A stretch of DNA of 64,000 nt from Phycisphaerales bacterium (GCA_007693765.1 RECZ01000102.1:1-64000), one strand, 5' to 3'. Numbered from the stretch's first letter, positions 26,431 to 35,943 are shown. Numbers and translations: made by a program. Notes: generated from the sequence alone by a model not told the origin.

Positions 26431-26460
26431 GGCGCACACACCGACGAACGTTGATGCACA

Positions 26461-26495
26461 CGCGGGGCGCCGATCGCGGCGCCCCGCGTTTTTTT
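26461..26495 (+). terminator. Strong intrinsic terminator after paralogue 3
   Basis: An 11-bp stem CGCGGGGCGCC/GGCGCCCCGCG (26461-26471 with 26478-26488), 6-nt loop, T-run to 26495. Confidence 0.9.
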
Positions 26496-26531
26496 CTGCG
26501 CTCGTGCGACGAGGAGAACCCGCTCGGCGGC

Positions 26532-27395
26532 CTACGCGCCCTCGGCGTCTTCGGCGCGGATGTGGATGTCGTACGCCAGCGCCGAGGAGGCGCCGGTGCC
26601 CCGGTAGGAGCCGGTGACGGGCGCGGCGAGCCGGTGGTCGGGGCCGCTGGTCAGCGCGACGTGCCCGTCGGCGACCGCGAGGCCGAGGCTGGGGTCGAAG
26701 GCGCGCCAGCCGCCGCCGGGGAGGTAGACCTCCGCCCAAGCGTGCAGCTCGTGCTGGGTTGTCTCGGGCGGGTTGTGGACCGAGTATCCGCTGACGAACC
26801 GCGCGGCGAGCCCCTGCACGCGGCACGCCTCGACGTAGAGCATCGCCACGTCGCGGCACGCGCCCTCGCGGCCCTCGAGCGTGGCGGCGGCGTCGAACGG
26901 GTCGCCGTCGAGGCGCTCGATGACGTGGAACGAGCCGTGGACGACCTCGGCGAGGCGCATCAGGAAGGCGGCGGTGTCGCGCCCCGTCTCGGCGGCGTAA
27001 CGCTCGGACCACGCGACGACCGACTCGTGCGCGGGGGCGCCGGCGGTGTACGCGGCCAGCGCATCGCGCATCGCGGGCGGGTACGAGACGGGGAGCTCGC
27101 GGGCGGGCGCGTGGGTGATGATGTAGTCGAAGGGGTTGGCGCGGAGCGTCTCGACGATGGACGTTGCGTGGATGGTGATCGCGGCGCGCTCGCCGCTGAA
27201 CCAGAGGATGCGCTCGGTGGAGCCGTCGTGCGCGACGCACTCGCTCACGCCCTCGGGGGGCGGGTCGAAAGTGATCTCGTGGCGGATGAGGCGCTGGGTG
27301 GCGTCTTCGCGCGGCGTGAGGCGCACCGATGTGGGCTCGATGAAGACCGGTCGGTCGTAGGTGTAGCGGGTGTCGTGGCGGATGTGGATGCGCAT
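26532..27395 (-). CDS. Transglutaminase-like cysteine protease of the Anbu cluster
   Basis: A 287-residue protein. An N-terminal beta domain (MRIHIRHDTRYTYDRPVF, typical of the bacterial transglutaminase-like N-terminal region) precedes the transglutaminase core. The putative nucleophile Cys lies in REGACRDVAMLY, the His in QHELHAWAEVYLPG, and the Asp in WRAFDPSLG. No signal peptide, so cytoplasmic. The ATG at 27395 opens the family-typical N-terminus. It is the last gene of the four-gene Anbu cluster, 25 bases downstream of the Anbu gene. Peptidase or amide-exchange activity is inferred. Confidence 0.92.
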   Translation of the reverse strand: MRIHIRHDTRYTYDRPVFIEPTSVRLTPREDATQRLIRHEITFDPPPEGVSECVAHDGSTERILWFSGERAAITIHATSIVETLRANPFDYIITHAPARELPVSYPPAMRDALAAYTAGAPAHESVVAWSERYAAETGRDTAAFLMRLAEVVHGSFHVIERLDGDPFDAAATLEGREGACRDVAMLYVEACRVQGLAARFVSGYSVHNPPETTQHELHAWAEVYLPGGGWRAFDPSLGLAVADGHVALTSGPDHRLAAPVTGSYRGTGASSALAYDIHIRAEDAEGA

Positions 27396-27420
27396 GACGC
27401 TTTCTCTCGCGCGGGAGGGC

Positions 27421-28164
27421 TCAAGCCCGGGGCGCGAGGGTGTCGAACTTGTTGAGCACGGTGTCGGACCAGCCGTTGGGGGCCTGGGTGAAGGCGTCGA
27501 GGATGCGCTCGTTCCACCAATCGGAGAGGTCCTGCAGCTCTTCGCGGGTGTAGCGGTGCTCGACCATGGTGCGCTGGTCGTTGCGGTAGACGACGACGTC
27601 GAGCGGGAAATCGACGTCCGAGGCGCTGGCGCGGGTGGCGTCGAAGGCGAGGTAGCCGGCCTTGACGGCGTCGCCGATGGAGGATTCGTAGCGCAGGGCG
27701 CGGTCGAGCAGCGGCTTGCCGTAGCGGGACTCGCCGATGACGAAGTATGGCGAGCCGCGGCTGACCTCGACCCAGTTGCCCTGCGGGTAGAGCATGTACA
27801 GCTTGGGCTCGGGGTCGCGCTCGAACTGCCCGCCCACGAGCGCGTGCAGATTGAACGGGAGGCCGACCTCGGCGAGCGCCTCCTTGTCCTCGTGCGCCAC
27901 GCGGCGGATCTGCTCGGCGAAGCCGTTGACGGCCTTGTAGAGGCGGTCGTAGTTCTGGTCGCTCTCGGCGATGACGTCCTCGAAGTAGGTGAGGGCCTTA
28001 TCGCGGGCGGCGCGCAGGCCGGAGGTGGTGAGGAACATCGAGTGCTCGCCGTGCTGGTGCATGGTGATCTTGCGCGCGGTGATGCACTCCGAGCCGGTGG
28101 TGACACGGGTGTCGGCGATGCCCACGAGACCGTCTTTGACCTTGATGCCGATGCAGAACGTCAT
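27421..28164 (-). CDS. Anbu (proteasome-type peptidase, HslV/20S relative)
   Basis: A 247-residue proteasome-fold protein. It begins MTFCIGIKVKDGLVGIADTR, so a Thr is residue 2 and exposed after Met removal, matching the Anbu N-terminus. TTSGLRAARDKAL and SPYFVIGESRYGKPLLDRAL are family blocks. Length agrees with Anbu (about 240-250). The ATG at 28164 overlaps the alpha-E stop as ATGA, giving strong translational coupling. Anbu proteins form ring or helical assemblies; their peptidase substrate is not settled. The genetic context (alpha-E, ATP-grasp, transglutaminase) is the well-known Anbu neighbourhood. Confidence 0.94.
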   Translation of the reverse strand: MTFCIGIKVKDGLVGIADTRVTTGSECITARKITMHQHGEHSMFLTTSGLRAARDKALTYFEDVIAESDQNYDRLYKAVNGFAEQIRRVAHEDKEALAEVGLPFNLHALVGGQFERDPEPKLYMLYPQGNWVEVSRGSPYFVIGESRYGKPLLDRALRYESSIGDAVKAGYLAFDATRASASDVDFPLDVVVYRNDQRTMVEHRYTREELQDLSDWWNERILDAFTQAPNGWSDTVLNKFDTLAPRA

Positions 28165-29192
28165 ATTGTGCTCGCCCCGCTGTGTGTGCTGTTGTCGTTG
28201 TCCGAGACGTCGGGCTCGACGTCGGGGACGGCGTCCGGTTCGATGGGTCGGGCCGCGATGAAGGTGTCGAAGATGGCGTCGCCCACCTTGTTGATGCGCG
28301 ACTGCGCATCGTCGAGGAACTCGTGCAGCCCGCCCGAGATGACGTCGTTGATGCGGGCGAACTCGAAGTCGCTCCGCAGCCGCCCGAGGCGGAGCTCGGC
28401 GGTGTTGAGGTACGCACCCGGGGGCGAGCCCGAGATCGCGCGCAGCGACTCCTCCGCCTTCACCAGGCAGTGTCGCACCGAGCGGGGGAAATCTCGGTCG
28501 AGGATGAGGAACTCGGCCACCCACTCCGGGGCGATGCGCCGGTAGCGCTTGCGGTACATCTCGTACGCCGTGGCGGACTTGAGCAGCGCCGCCCAGTGCA
28601 GGTTGTCGTAGGGCATGCCCACGTATTCGACGTTGGGCAACACGAAGTAGTACTTGACGTCCACGATGCGTGAGGTCTTCTCGGCGCGCTCGATGAGGCG
28701 GCCCATCCGGGCCCAGTTCCACGCCTCGTTGTGCGACATCGTCGTCTCGGTCAGGCCCACGAAGAGGTGGCTGGCCATCTTGATCTCGGTCAGGAAATCG
28801 TGGGGGTTCTCCACGAGGCGGTCGCCGCCGCCGGCGTGGCGCATCATGAGGTGGAAGCGGTTGGCCAACTCCCACATCTCCGAGGAGATGCTCTGGCGGA
28901 CGGCGCGGGCGTTCTCCCGCGCAGCGCGCACGCACGAGACGATCGAGTTGGGGTTGGTGGTGTCGAAGACGAGGAACCGCAGGACCGCATCCTGCGACCA
29001 GTCCTCGCCGTAGCGCTCGATGAAGGCCTCCTCGTCGCCAGTGGTGTGCACCAGCGGGCGCCACTGCGACGCGGATTCGATGTCGAGGTCGAGCATCAGG
29101 TGCAGGTTGACGTCGATGAACCGGGCGACGTTCTCGGCGCGTTCGACGTAGCGGGCCATCCAGAAGATCGAGTTGGCGACGCGGCTGAGCAT
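28161..29192 (-). CDS. Alpha-E domain protein
   Basis: A 343-residue all-helical protein of the alpha-E (DUF403) family. Its N-terminus [20 protein letters not shown] is the family signature and TEIKMASHLFVGLTETTMSH is a typical inner block. The tail (SDNDNSTHSGASTI) is polar. Its stop overlaps the next gene as ATGA; its start shares one base with the ATP-grasp stop (TGATG). Family role is inferred from conserved linkage: a partner of the circularly permuted ATP-grasp in making or attaching a small peptide-like product. Confidence 0.92.
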   Translation of the reverse strand: MLSRVANSIFWMARYVERAENVARFIDVNLHLMLDLDIESASQWRPLVHTTGDEEAFIERYGEDWSQDAVLRFLVFDTTNPNSIVSCVRAARENARAVRQSISSEMWELANRFHLMMRHAGGGDRLVENPHDFLTEIKMASHLFVGLTETTMSHNEAWNWARMGRLIERAEKTSRIVDVKYYFVLPNVEYVGMPYDNLHWAALLKSATAYEMYRKRYRRIAPEWVAEFLILDRDFPRSVRHCLVKAEESLRAISGSPPGAYLNTAELRLGRLRSDFEFARINDVISGGLHEFLDDAQSRINKVGDAIFDTFIAARPIEPDAVPDVEPDVSDNDNSTHSGASTI

Positions 29193-30706
29193 CAGTGATC
29201 GCCCTCCGCCTCGTCGCCCTCGGGCAGCACGTCCGCGGGATCGACGCCGCCGCGGAAGGTGAGGCTCGCGTCGGGCGTCTCGTCGAGCACCCAGGTGTCC
29301 TTGCTGCCCCCGCCCTGCGAGGAGTTCACAACCAGCGATCCCTTCTTGAGGGCGACGCGGGTGAGGCCGCCGGGGAGGATGTGGGTCTCTTCGCCGAGGA
29401 GGATGAAGGGGCGGAGGTCGACGTGGCGGCCCTCGAAGCCGTCGCCCACGATCACCGGGGCGCGGGAGAGCGCCAGCGTGGGCTGGGCGATGTAGTTGCG
29501 CGGGTTGGCCTTGATGCGCTGGGCGAAGTCTTCGCACTCCGCCTTCGTCGCGTGCGGCCCGACGAGCATGCCGTAGCCGCCGGACTCGTTGGCGGGCTTG
29601 ACGACGAGCTTGGCGATGTTGGCCAGCACGTAGGAGAGGTCTTCCTTGCGCCAGCAGAGGAACGTCTCGACGTTGGGAAGGATCGCGTCCTGGTCGAGGT
29701 AGTAGCGGATGATCTCGGGCACGTAGGCGTAGATCACCTTGTCGTCCGCGACGCCCGTGCCGGGGGCGTTGGCCAGCGCGACGCGACCGGCGCGGTGCGC
29801 ATCCATGAGCCCGGGGACGCCCAGCGCCGAGTCGGAGCGGAAGGCGTGGGGATCGATGAAGTCGTCGTCGATGCGCCGGTAGATCACGTCCACCCGCTGG
29901 GGGCCGTCCGTGGTGCGCATGAAGACGACGCCGTCCTGCACAAAAAGATCGGACCCCTCCACGAGCTCGATGCCCATCTGCTGGGCCAGGAACGCGTGCT
30001 CGAAGTACGCCGAGTTGAAGACGCCCGGCGTCAGCACCACCACCGTCGGGGACTCGGCGTGCGGCGCCAGGCACTGCAGCGTCTCGAGGAGGCGGATGGG
30101 GTAGTCGTCCACCGGGCGCACGCGCGAGGCGCGGAAGACGTGCGGGAACGTGCGCTTGAGGATCTGCCGGTTCTCGATGACGTACGACACGCCCGAGGGG
30201 CAGCGGAGGTTGTCTTCGAGGACGTAGTACTGGCCGTCGCCGGCGCGGACGAGGTCGGTGCCCGTGATGTGGCACCAGATACCCAGCGGGGGCTTGAGCC
30301 CGGCGCACTGGGGCCTGTAGGCGGCGCAGGAGAGGATGAGATCCTCGGGGACGACGCCGTCCCTGATGATGTTCTGGTCGTTGTAGATGTCGTGGAGGAA
30401 CGCGTTGAGCGCACGGATGCGCTGCGCCAGGCCGCGTTCGATCGGCTCCCACTCCCGCGCTTCGATGATGCGGGGGATGATGTCGAAGGGGAAGATCTTC
30501 TCCTCCGCGTCCTCGTCGCCGTAGACGTTGAAGGTGATGCCCATGTTGAGCAGCGCCACCTCGGCCGCCTTCTGGCGTCGGAGCAGATCGCCCTCCTGGA
30601 GCGACTCGATCCGCTCTTTGAGCAGACGCCCACCGGGGCGCGGATCGCTCCCGTCGAGGAACATCTCGTCGAAAAATCCGTCGGTTGTGTAGCCGTTGAA
30701 GTTCAT
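29192..30706 (-). CDS. Circularly permuted type 2 ATP-grasp protein
   Basis: A 504-residue predicted amide-bond ligase. Blocks of the family: [37 protein letters not shown] (the permuted metal-binding part), [19 protein letters not shown] (phosphate-binding) and [20 protein letters not shown]. The C-terminus [15 protein letters not shown] is typical. It is first in the Anbu cluster. The ATG at 30706 gives [16 protein letters not shown], the usual N-terminus. Substrate unknown. Confidence 0.94.
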   Translation of the reverse strand: MNFNGYTTDGFFDEMFLDGSDPRPGGRLLKERIESLQEGDLLRRQKAAEVALLNMGITFNVYGDEDAEEKIFPFDIIPRIIEAREWEPIERGLAQRIRALNAFLHDIYNDQNIIRDGVVPEDLILSCAAYRPQCAGLKPPLGIWCHITGTDLVRAGDGQYYVLEDNLRCPSGVSYVIENRQILKRTFPHVFRASRVRPVDDYPIRLLETLQCLAPHAESPTVVVLTPGVFNSAYFEHAFLAQQMGIELVEGSDLFVQDGVVFMRTTDGPQRVDVIYRRIDDDFIDPHAFRSDSALGVPGLMDAHRAGRVALANAPGTGVADDKVIYAYVPEIIRYYLDQDAILPNVETFLCWRKEDLSYVLANIAKLVVKPANESGGYGMLVGPHATKAECEDFAQRIKANPRNYIAQPTLALSRAPVIVGDGFEGRHVDLRPFILLGEETHILPGGLTRVALKKGSLVVNSSQGGGSKDTWVLDETPDASLTFRGGVDPADVLPEGDEAEGDH

Positions 30707-30767
30707 GTGCGGGGCCGCGTGGGCGGCGGATCATCGTAGCAGCACCGGGGCGCACGAACGCCGCGAT

Positions 30768-32192
30768 TTACGTGTCGCCGGCCACTTTCTCGTACGCGCC
30801 GTAGCCGCCCTCGAGGTTGGTCACGTCGAACCCGGCGCGCTGGAGCAGCGAGGCCGCACGCGCCGAACGAACGCCGCCCTGACAATGCACGAGGATGGGC
30901 CGGTCGTTCGGGAGCCCCTCGAGGCGCTCGGGGAGGCGGACGTGCGTGGCGTTGACGGCGTCGCCGATGGCGCCGCGGGCGTGCTCTTCGGCGCGGCGGA
31001 CGTCGAGGATGAAGGGGCGTTCGCCGGCGTCGAGCCGCTGCTTGAGCGTGGCGCTGTCGATTTCCTTGAGGGTCGCGAGCGGGCCGGCGGCCTCCCGCAC
31101 CGCCTCAGGGGGCGCCCACGCGGCGATGTCGTCAACGCCAACGCGCACGAGGTCGCGGACGGCCTCTTCGAGCCGCGGCTCTTCGACGATCAGGGTGACG
31201 CGCTCGCCCTCGCGCACGTACGAGCCGGCGATCGTCGGGAAGGTGCGGTCCAGCGGCGTGCTCAGGGCGCCGGGGATGTGCCCGGCGCGGAACGCGTCCC
31301 ACGGGCGAGTGTCGAGCAGCGCCTCGCGGCGGGTGTCCATCGATGCGAGTTCCGATGCGCCGATCCGGCGGGGCGCGGGCAGGGCGCCCAACAACGGCGG
31401 GCCGTCGCGGTTGAGACGCTTCATGCGCGCGAAATACAGCGGCGGCGCGGGCTGGCCGGTGAGGATGTGCCCGAGGAAGCCCGCTTCGTCCGCCGCGGCG
31501 GCGATCGCGGGATTGGTGATCTTCTCGTACCCGACGGTGCTCTGGGGCACCGCGCCCAGCGCCTTGCCGCACGCGCTGCCGGCGCCGTGCCCGGGCCAGA
31601 CCTGCAGGTGGTCGGGCAGGTCGAGGAAGCGGCGCACGGAATGGCGCAGCGCCTTGGCCGCGGGCTCCTTGGCGCCGACCTGCCCCGCGGCGGTTTCTAA
31701 TAGATCGGGGCGGCCGAGGTCGCCGACGAAGACGAAGTCGCCCGTGACCACACCGATGGACGCGGATGCGCCGGCGCCGGCGTCCGTGACCTCGAAGCAG
31801 ATGTGCTCGGGCGTGTGCCCCGGCGTGTGCAACGCCTTGAAATCGATGTTGCCCACGCGGAACGCGTCCCCGTCGTGCAGCAGCGTGTGCGCGTACGCGC
31901 CGCCCCCCCGCTTCTTATCCAGCCAGGTGTAGCGCCACCCCTCGCCGCCCTCGTCGGAGAGGTAGAGGTGCGCCCCGGCGGCCTCGGCGAGTTCGCGCGC
32001 CCCCGAGAGGAAGTCGGCGTGGATGTGTGTCTCGGCGACGGCCACGATCCGAAGGCCCTCGCGGGCCGCCGCGTCGGTGTAGCGGTCCACATCGCGCTCG
32101 GGATCGATGACGATCGCCTCCCCGGTGCGCTGGCAGCCGATCAGGTACGCGGCTTGGGCGAGTTTGTCGTCGTAGAGCAGGCGGAACAGCAC
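30768..32192 (-). CDS. CstB-like persulfide dioxygenase-rhodanese fusion
   Basis: A 474-residue fusion. Residues 1-240 are a metallo-beta-lactamase-fold persulfide-dioxygenase-like domain with THIHADFLSG, LHTPGHTPEHICF and GDFVFVGDLGRPDLL. A rhodanese-like domain without an active Cys follows (DTRPWDAFRAGHIPGAL, then VTLIVEEPR at the active loop). A C-terminal rhodanese has its active Cys in HCQGGVRSARA. This MBL-pseudorhodanese-rhodanese order matches CstB, which oxidises and transfers persulfide sulfur. The GTG at 32192 has AAGGAGG eight bases upstream. It is divergent from the peroxiredoxin gene. Cytoplasmic sulfide or persulfide detoxification is inferred. Confidence 0.82.
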   Translation of the reverse strand: MLFRLLYDDKLAQAAYLIGCQRTGEAIVIDPERDVDRYTDAAAREGLRIVAVAETHIHADFLSGARELAEAAGAHLYLSDEGGEGWRYTWLDKKRGGGAYAHTLLHDGDAFRVGNIDFKALHTPGHTPEHICFEVTDAGAGASASIGVVTGDFVFVGDLGRPDLLETAAGQVGAKEPAAKALRHSVRRFLDLPDHLQVWPGHGAGSACGKALGAVPQSTVGYEKITNPAIAAAADEAGFLGHILTGQPAPPLYFARMKRLNRDGPPLLGALPAPRRIGASELASMDTRREALLDTRPWDAFRAGHIPGALSTPLDRTFPTIAGSYVREGERVTLIVEEPRLEEAVRDLVRVGVDDIAAWAPPEAVREAAGPLATLKEIDSATLKQRLDAGERPFILDVRRAEEHARGAIGDAVNATHVRLPERLEGLPNDRPILVHCQGGVRSARAASLLQRAGFDVTNLEGGYGAYEKVAGDT

Positions 32193-32345
32193 CGAGAGGC
32201 CTCCTTCGCGGTTCGTGGGCGGGCAATGTACCCCGACGGCCGGTCCCTCGGCGTGCGGTTTTTCATTGCGGCGGGGGATGGGCCGGGGTACGTTGGATCC
32301 CCGCTGTGCGGCACTCGTCCGCGGCGCACCCCACAGGAGACGACC

Positions 32346-32981
32346 ATGAGCGTGCAACTCGGCGACATCGCCCCGGACTTCACGCAGGAGTCCACCGACG
32401 GCCCCATCCGCTTCCACGAGTTCCTCGGCGACTCGTGGGGCGTGCTCTTTTCCCACCCCAAGGACTACACCCCCGTCTGCACGACCGAACTGGGCGAGGT
32501 CGCCCGCCTCAAGGGTGAGTTCGACAAGCGCAACGTCAAGGTCGTGGGCCTGAGCGTGGACCCGCTCGCCGACCACAAGGGGTGGGTGAAGGACATCGAA
32601 GAGACGCAGGGCGTCGCCCTCAACTTCCCACTGCTCGCCGACGCCGACCGCAGCGTGTCGAGCCTCTACGGGATGATCCACCCCAACGCGGACGACACGT
32701 TCACGGTGCGCTCCGTCTTCGTCGTCGGCCCCGACAAGCGCGTGAAGCTCACGCTCACCTACCCCGCCAGCACCGGGCGCGACTTCAACGAACTGCTGCG
32801 CGTCATCGACTCGCTGCAACTCACGGCGAAGTACAAGGTCGCCACGCCGGTGAACTGGCGCAACGGTCAGGACTGCATCATCGTGCCCGCCGTCAAGGAC
32901 GAGGAGGCCGACAAGGCGTTCCCCAAGGGCTACCGCAAGGTGAAGCCGTACCTGCGCTACACGCCGCAGCCGAACCACTGA
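32346..32981 (+). CDS. 1-Cys peroxiredoxin (Prx6 type)
   Basis: A 211-residue thiol peroxidase that reduces hydroperoxides. The peroxidatic Cys lies in PVCTTE at residues 44-49; the C-terminal extension with YLRYTPQP is typical of Prx6. No resolving Cys partner of the 2-Cys type is evident. The ATG at 32346 has AGGAG upstream. It is divergent from the CstB-like gene across about 150 bases and followed by a terminator, so it is its own unit; joint control under oxidative or sulfur stress is plausible. Confidence 0.95.
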   Translation: MSVQLGDIAPDFTQESTDGPIRFHEFLGDSWGVLFSHPKDYTPVCTTELGEVARLKGEFDKRNVKVVGLSVDPLADHKGWVKDIEETQGVALNFPLLADADRSVSSLYGMIHPNADDTFTVRSVFVVGPDKRVKLTLTYPASTGRDFNELLRVIDSLQLTAKYKVATPVNWRNGQDCIIVPAVKDEEADKAFPKGYRKVKPYLRYTPQPNH

Positions 32982-33014
32982 GCGAACCGTCACGCATCGG
33001 GTACGCCCCCCGCG

Positions 33015-33043
33015 CCACGGCCCTTCGCGGCCGTGGTTTTTTT
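33015..33043 (+). terminator. Intrinsic terminator after peroxiredoxin
   Basis: An 8-bp stem CCACGGCC/GGCCGTGG (33015-33022 with 33029-33036), 6-nt loop, then seven T. It also abuts the end of the minus-strand SnoaL-like gene. Confidence 0.88.
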
Positions 33044-33569
33044 ATTGATCCCCGGGGGCTTCGTGGGCCCGGATCATCTCCACAACGCCCGGCAGCAGGT
33101 CGTTGGGCACGGGCACGGTGAGGTTGTACTGCGTGATGCGCCAGCGCCCGTCGATCAAGCGCATGGCGCCCGTGCCGCGGCACTCGCCCCAGCGCTCGTT
33201 GTGCAGGCGTTCGTCGAACCACGCGACGTCGCATCCCGGCGCGAGCTCGACGTGGCGCTCGAGGACGGTGTACGTCCAGCCGCGCCCCTGCGAGAAGTAG
33301 GGCTCGGCGTAGGCGCGGAACTCGTCGACGGTCCAGCGCTCGGCGGCGTCGGTGCCGAGGAAGACGCCCTCGGGGGCGAAGAGCGCGAAGTAGCGGTCGC
33401 CGTCGGCCTCGTGGGCGTATCGGTGCAGGCGATCGAGCGCGTGCTGCGGTGACGTCGCCACGTGCGGGCTGGTCGCCGTCGCGCAGCCTTGCCCCGCGGC
33501 GAGCGCGCCGAGCAGCAGGAGGCTCGCGGCTACGGCGCGCACACGTCGGGGTTTGGGGAGATGTCGCAC
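33042..33569 (-). CDS. SnoaL-like (NTF2-fold) exported protein
   Basis: A 175-residue protein. A hydrophobic N-terminus (VAASLLLLGALAAGQGCA) looks like a signal peptide and ends near a Cys, but the lipobox (GQGC) is not canonical. The rest is an NTF2-like SnoaL domain: YAHEADGDRYFALFAPEGVF, TVDEFRAYAEPYFSQGRGW and GTGAMRLIDGRWRITQYNLT. Such domains bind or modify small molecules; no function can be assigned. The GTG at 33569 is the best start I can see but without a clear ribosome-binding site. The frame stays open upstream, antisense-like to the propeller gene, and is rejected. Confidence 0.72.
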   Translation of the reverse strand: MRHLPKPRRVRAVAASLLLLGALAAGQGCATATSPHVATSPQHALDRLHRYAHEADGDRYFALFAPEGVFLGTDAAERWTVDEFRAYAEPYFSQGRGWTYTVLERHVELAPGCDVAWFDERLHNERWGECRGTGAMRLIDGRWRITQYNLTVPVPNDLLPGVVEMIRAHEAPGDQ

Positions 33570-33655
33570 AGGCGGTATCTGAGCACCCGAGGCGCCACGC
33601 GGCAAGCGCCCGCGGCCCCCCCTGCCGCCACCGCTTGTCGCGTGGGACGAGGCGG

Positions 33656-35053
33656 TCACTCGCACACAGCGCCGAAGTTGGAGAGCACGAGCGAGAGGTC
33701 GGCGAAGTCCACCTCCCCGTCGTTGTTGAGGTCGCCCGGCGCACCCGGAGTCCCCGAAGCGCCGAAATTCGAGAGCACGACGCTGAGGTCCGCGAAATCG
33801 ACGACGCCGTTCATGTCCGCGTCGCCGGGGCACTCGGGCGGTGGCTCGTCGGATGCGCACCCCACGAGGCGGGTCACCCGCACGGCGACCTGCGTCTCCA
33901 GCACCGTGAAATCGCCGCCGAGCCAAAGCGCCGGGGCGGCCCCGGGGGCCCCGGGGGATCCGGGGGTTTGGGGGGCGAACGCGAGCGCGCGCACGGCGCC
34001 GTTGTCGATGGTGGAGGCGATGGGCGCCCACGTCGCGCCATCCCACCGCGCCGCGCGCGGCACGAACTCGCCGCCGGACACGATGAAGTCGCCGCCCGCG
34101 TAGATCGCGGGCCCCTGGCCGTCGCCAAGGTCGGCGACCCTGAGGGCGCGCACGCGGTCGTTCACGCCGCTGCCGAGTGGGCTCCACGATGCGCCGTCCC
34201 ACCACGCCACGCGATTGGCGGGCGCCCCACCGGCGTCGCCGAAGATGCCCCCCACCACCACGCCGCCGTCGGGGTGCGGCGCTGCGCATTGCCCGACCCC
34301 GCTGAGCCCGGCGCCGAGCGGCGACCACGCGGCCCCGTCCCACGACGCGGCCCGCGCCGCCGACACGCCGCCCGCGGTCGTGAAACCCCCGAAGGCGCCG
34401 AGGCGCGGCGAGCCGTCGTGCATCCACGACGCGAGCGCGCGCACGGAACCGTTCATGCCCACGGCGAAGGGCGCGAGTGACTGCCCGTTCCAGCGCACGA
34501 TCGAGAACGCGTTGACGCCGCCCGTCTGCGTGAACACCCCGCCGATGTAGAGCGCCGGGCCGGCGCCGTCGTCGTGCGCGTGCATCGTGTAGACGTCGTT
34601 GTTCACGCCGGCGCCGAGGGCGCTCCACTGGGCGCCGTCCCACCGCGCGACGTTCGCGGCCGCGGCGCCGCCCGCCTCCGAGAACGCGCCGCCGACGTAC
34701 ATCGCGGGGCCGTTCCCGTCGTCGAAGACGGCGATCGCGTAGACCGGCCCGTTCGGGCTGCCGGGGATCGGCTCCCACGTCGAACCGTTCCACGACGCGA
34801 GCCGCGCGGCCGCGACGCCGCCGATCATCGAGAAATCGCCGCCCGCGACGACGCGCCCTTCTCCTCCGAAGACGTCCGGCACGTAGGCGAGCGCGTGCAC
34901 GCTGGCGGTCGCGCCCGGCGCGCCGGGCGTGTGGTCCCACGACGGGGCGCAGGGATCGCCGGCGAGGGCCGGCGCCGCTGCGCACGCGAGGACGCAGAGC
35001 AGGCGCGGACGCGGCGCGGTCGCGGCGAGGAGTGATGCTCGATGCTGTGTCAT
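33656..35053 (-). CDS. Secreted beta-propeller-like protein with C-terminal dockerin-like repeats
   Basis: A 465-residue exported protein. The signal peptide is about residues 1-31 (ends APALA). The body is a series of about eight repeats of roughly 48 residues with the pattern VxxGGxFxxxGGxxAxxxAxWDGxxWxPLGxG, each resembling one propeller blade. The last 60 residues hold two dockerin-like repeats (GDADMNGVVDFADLSVVLSN, GDLNNDGEVDFADLSLVLSN). The ATG at 35053 has GGAGG four bases upstream. Function unknown; an extracellular binding role is inferred. Confidence 0.85.
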   Translation of the reverse strand: MTQHRASLLAATAPRPRLLCVLACAAAPALAGDPCAPSWDHTPGAPGATASVHALAYVPDVFGGEGRVVAGGDFSMIGGVAAARLASWNGSTWEPIPGSPNGPVYAIAVFDDGNGPAMYVGGAFSEAGGAAAANVARWDGAQWSALGAGVNNDVYTMHAHDDGAGPALYIGGVFTQTGGVNAFSIVRWNGQSLAPFAVGMNGSVRALASWMHDGSPRLGAFGGFTTAGGVSAARAASWDGAAWSPLGAGLSGVGQCAAPHPDGGVVVGGIFGDAGGAPANRVAWWDGASWSPLGSGVNDRVRALRVADLGDGQGPAIYAGGDFIVSGGEFVPRAARWDGATWAPIASTIDNGAVRALAFAPQTPGSPGAPGAAPALWLGGDFTVLETQVAVRVTRLVGCASDEPPPECPGDADMNGVVDFADLSVVLSNFGASGTPGAPGDLNNDGEVDFADLSLVLSNFGAVCE

Positions 35054-35133
35054 GGGGCCTCCACGGTCCTGAGGAACGCGTGAGATGGTCCCCCAGACGC
35101 CGCGGGGGTGTCAAACGGAGGCCGCGCCGAGCG

Positions 35134-35943
35134 TCAGTGTGCGCGCAAGGCGCGCTCGGCCGCGGCGACGTTGTCTGAGAGGTGTTCGGGGTTGATCGTC
35201 CCCACCACGACGCTGCTCACGCCCCGGCGCGCGAAGACGAACCGCAGCGCCGCCTCGACGGGGTCCGTCGTCGCGGGCTCGGCGCCCCCGTCGCCGTCGC
35301 CGAGGCGCCCGCTCATGAGCGCTTTCTTCACGAGCACGCCGACGCCGCGCGCGCGCGCCGATTCGATCGCCGCGTCGTCGCCCGTCTCGCGCGGGTTGCA
35401 CGCCAGCATGACCACATCGGACCGCTCGACGGCCATGGCCGCGCCCTCGGGGGTCTTCGTGGAAGCGCCGACGGCGCGCACCTTGCCCTCGTCGCGCAGG
35501 CGCTCGAGCGCCCCCATGGCGCCGGAATCACGCACGACGTGGGCGTCGTCGCCATCGGAGTGCAGCAGCACGCAGTCGAGCGCGTCGGTGCGCAGGCGGC
35601 GGAGGCTGCGCTCAACACTTGCGCGGATCGCCCGCGGCGTGAAATCGAAACGGGATCGTTCCCCGTCGAACTCCTCCCCGGCCTTGGTGCAGACCACCCA
35701 CCGGTCGCGCTGCCCGGTGAGCAGCGCGCCCAGGCGCTCCTCGCTCACGCCGTAGGCGGGCGCGGTGTCGATGAGGTTGATCCCGAGGTCTTGTGCGCGC
35801 GCGAGCAGCGCGCGGGCCGCGTCGTCGTCGGGGATCTCGAACGGGCGCGGGTGTTTCAGCCCCGCGGTGCGTCCGAGTTTCACCGTGCCCAGCCCGATGG
35901 CGCTCACGCGCAGGCCCGTCGATCCCAGGTCTCTCATCTCCAT
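35134..35943 (-). CDS. Aldo/keto reductase family protein
   Basis: A 269-residue AKR (TIM-barrel) protein predicted to reduce carbonyls with NAD(P)H. It starts MEMRDLGSTGLRVSAIGLGT. Catalytic-region blocks: DTAPAYGVSEERLG (Asp and Tyr of the tetrad) and VVCTKAG (Lys). The C-terminal block SSVVVGTINPEHLSDN is cofactor-binding-like. The ATG at 35943 overlaps the end of the FAD oxidoreductase gene by 10 bases, implying an operon. Alternative start M three codons in. Confidence 0.93.
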   Translation of the reverse strand: MEMRDLGSTGLRVSAIGLGTVKLGRTAGLKHPRPFEIPDDDAARALLARAQDLGINLIDTAPAYGVSEERLGALLTGQRDRWVVCTKAGEEFDGERSRFDFTPRAIRASVERSLRRLRTDALDCVLLHSDGDDAHVVRDSGAMGALERLRDEGKVRAVGASTKTPEGAAMAVERSDVVMLACNPRETGDDAAIESARARGVGVLVKKALMSGRLGDGDGGAEPATTDPVEAALRFVFARRGVSSVVVGTINPEHLSDNVAAAERALRAH

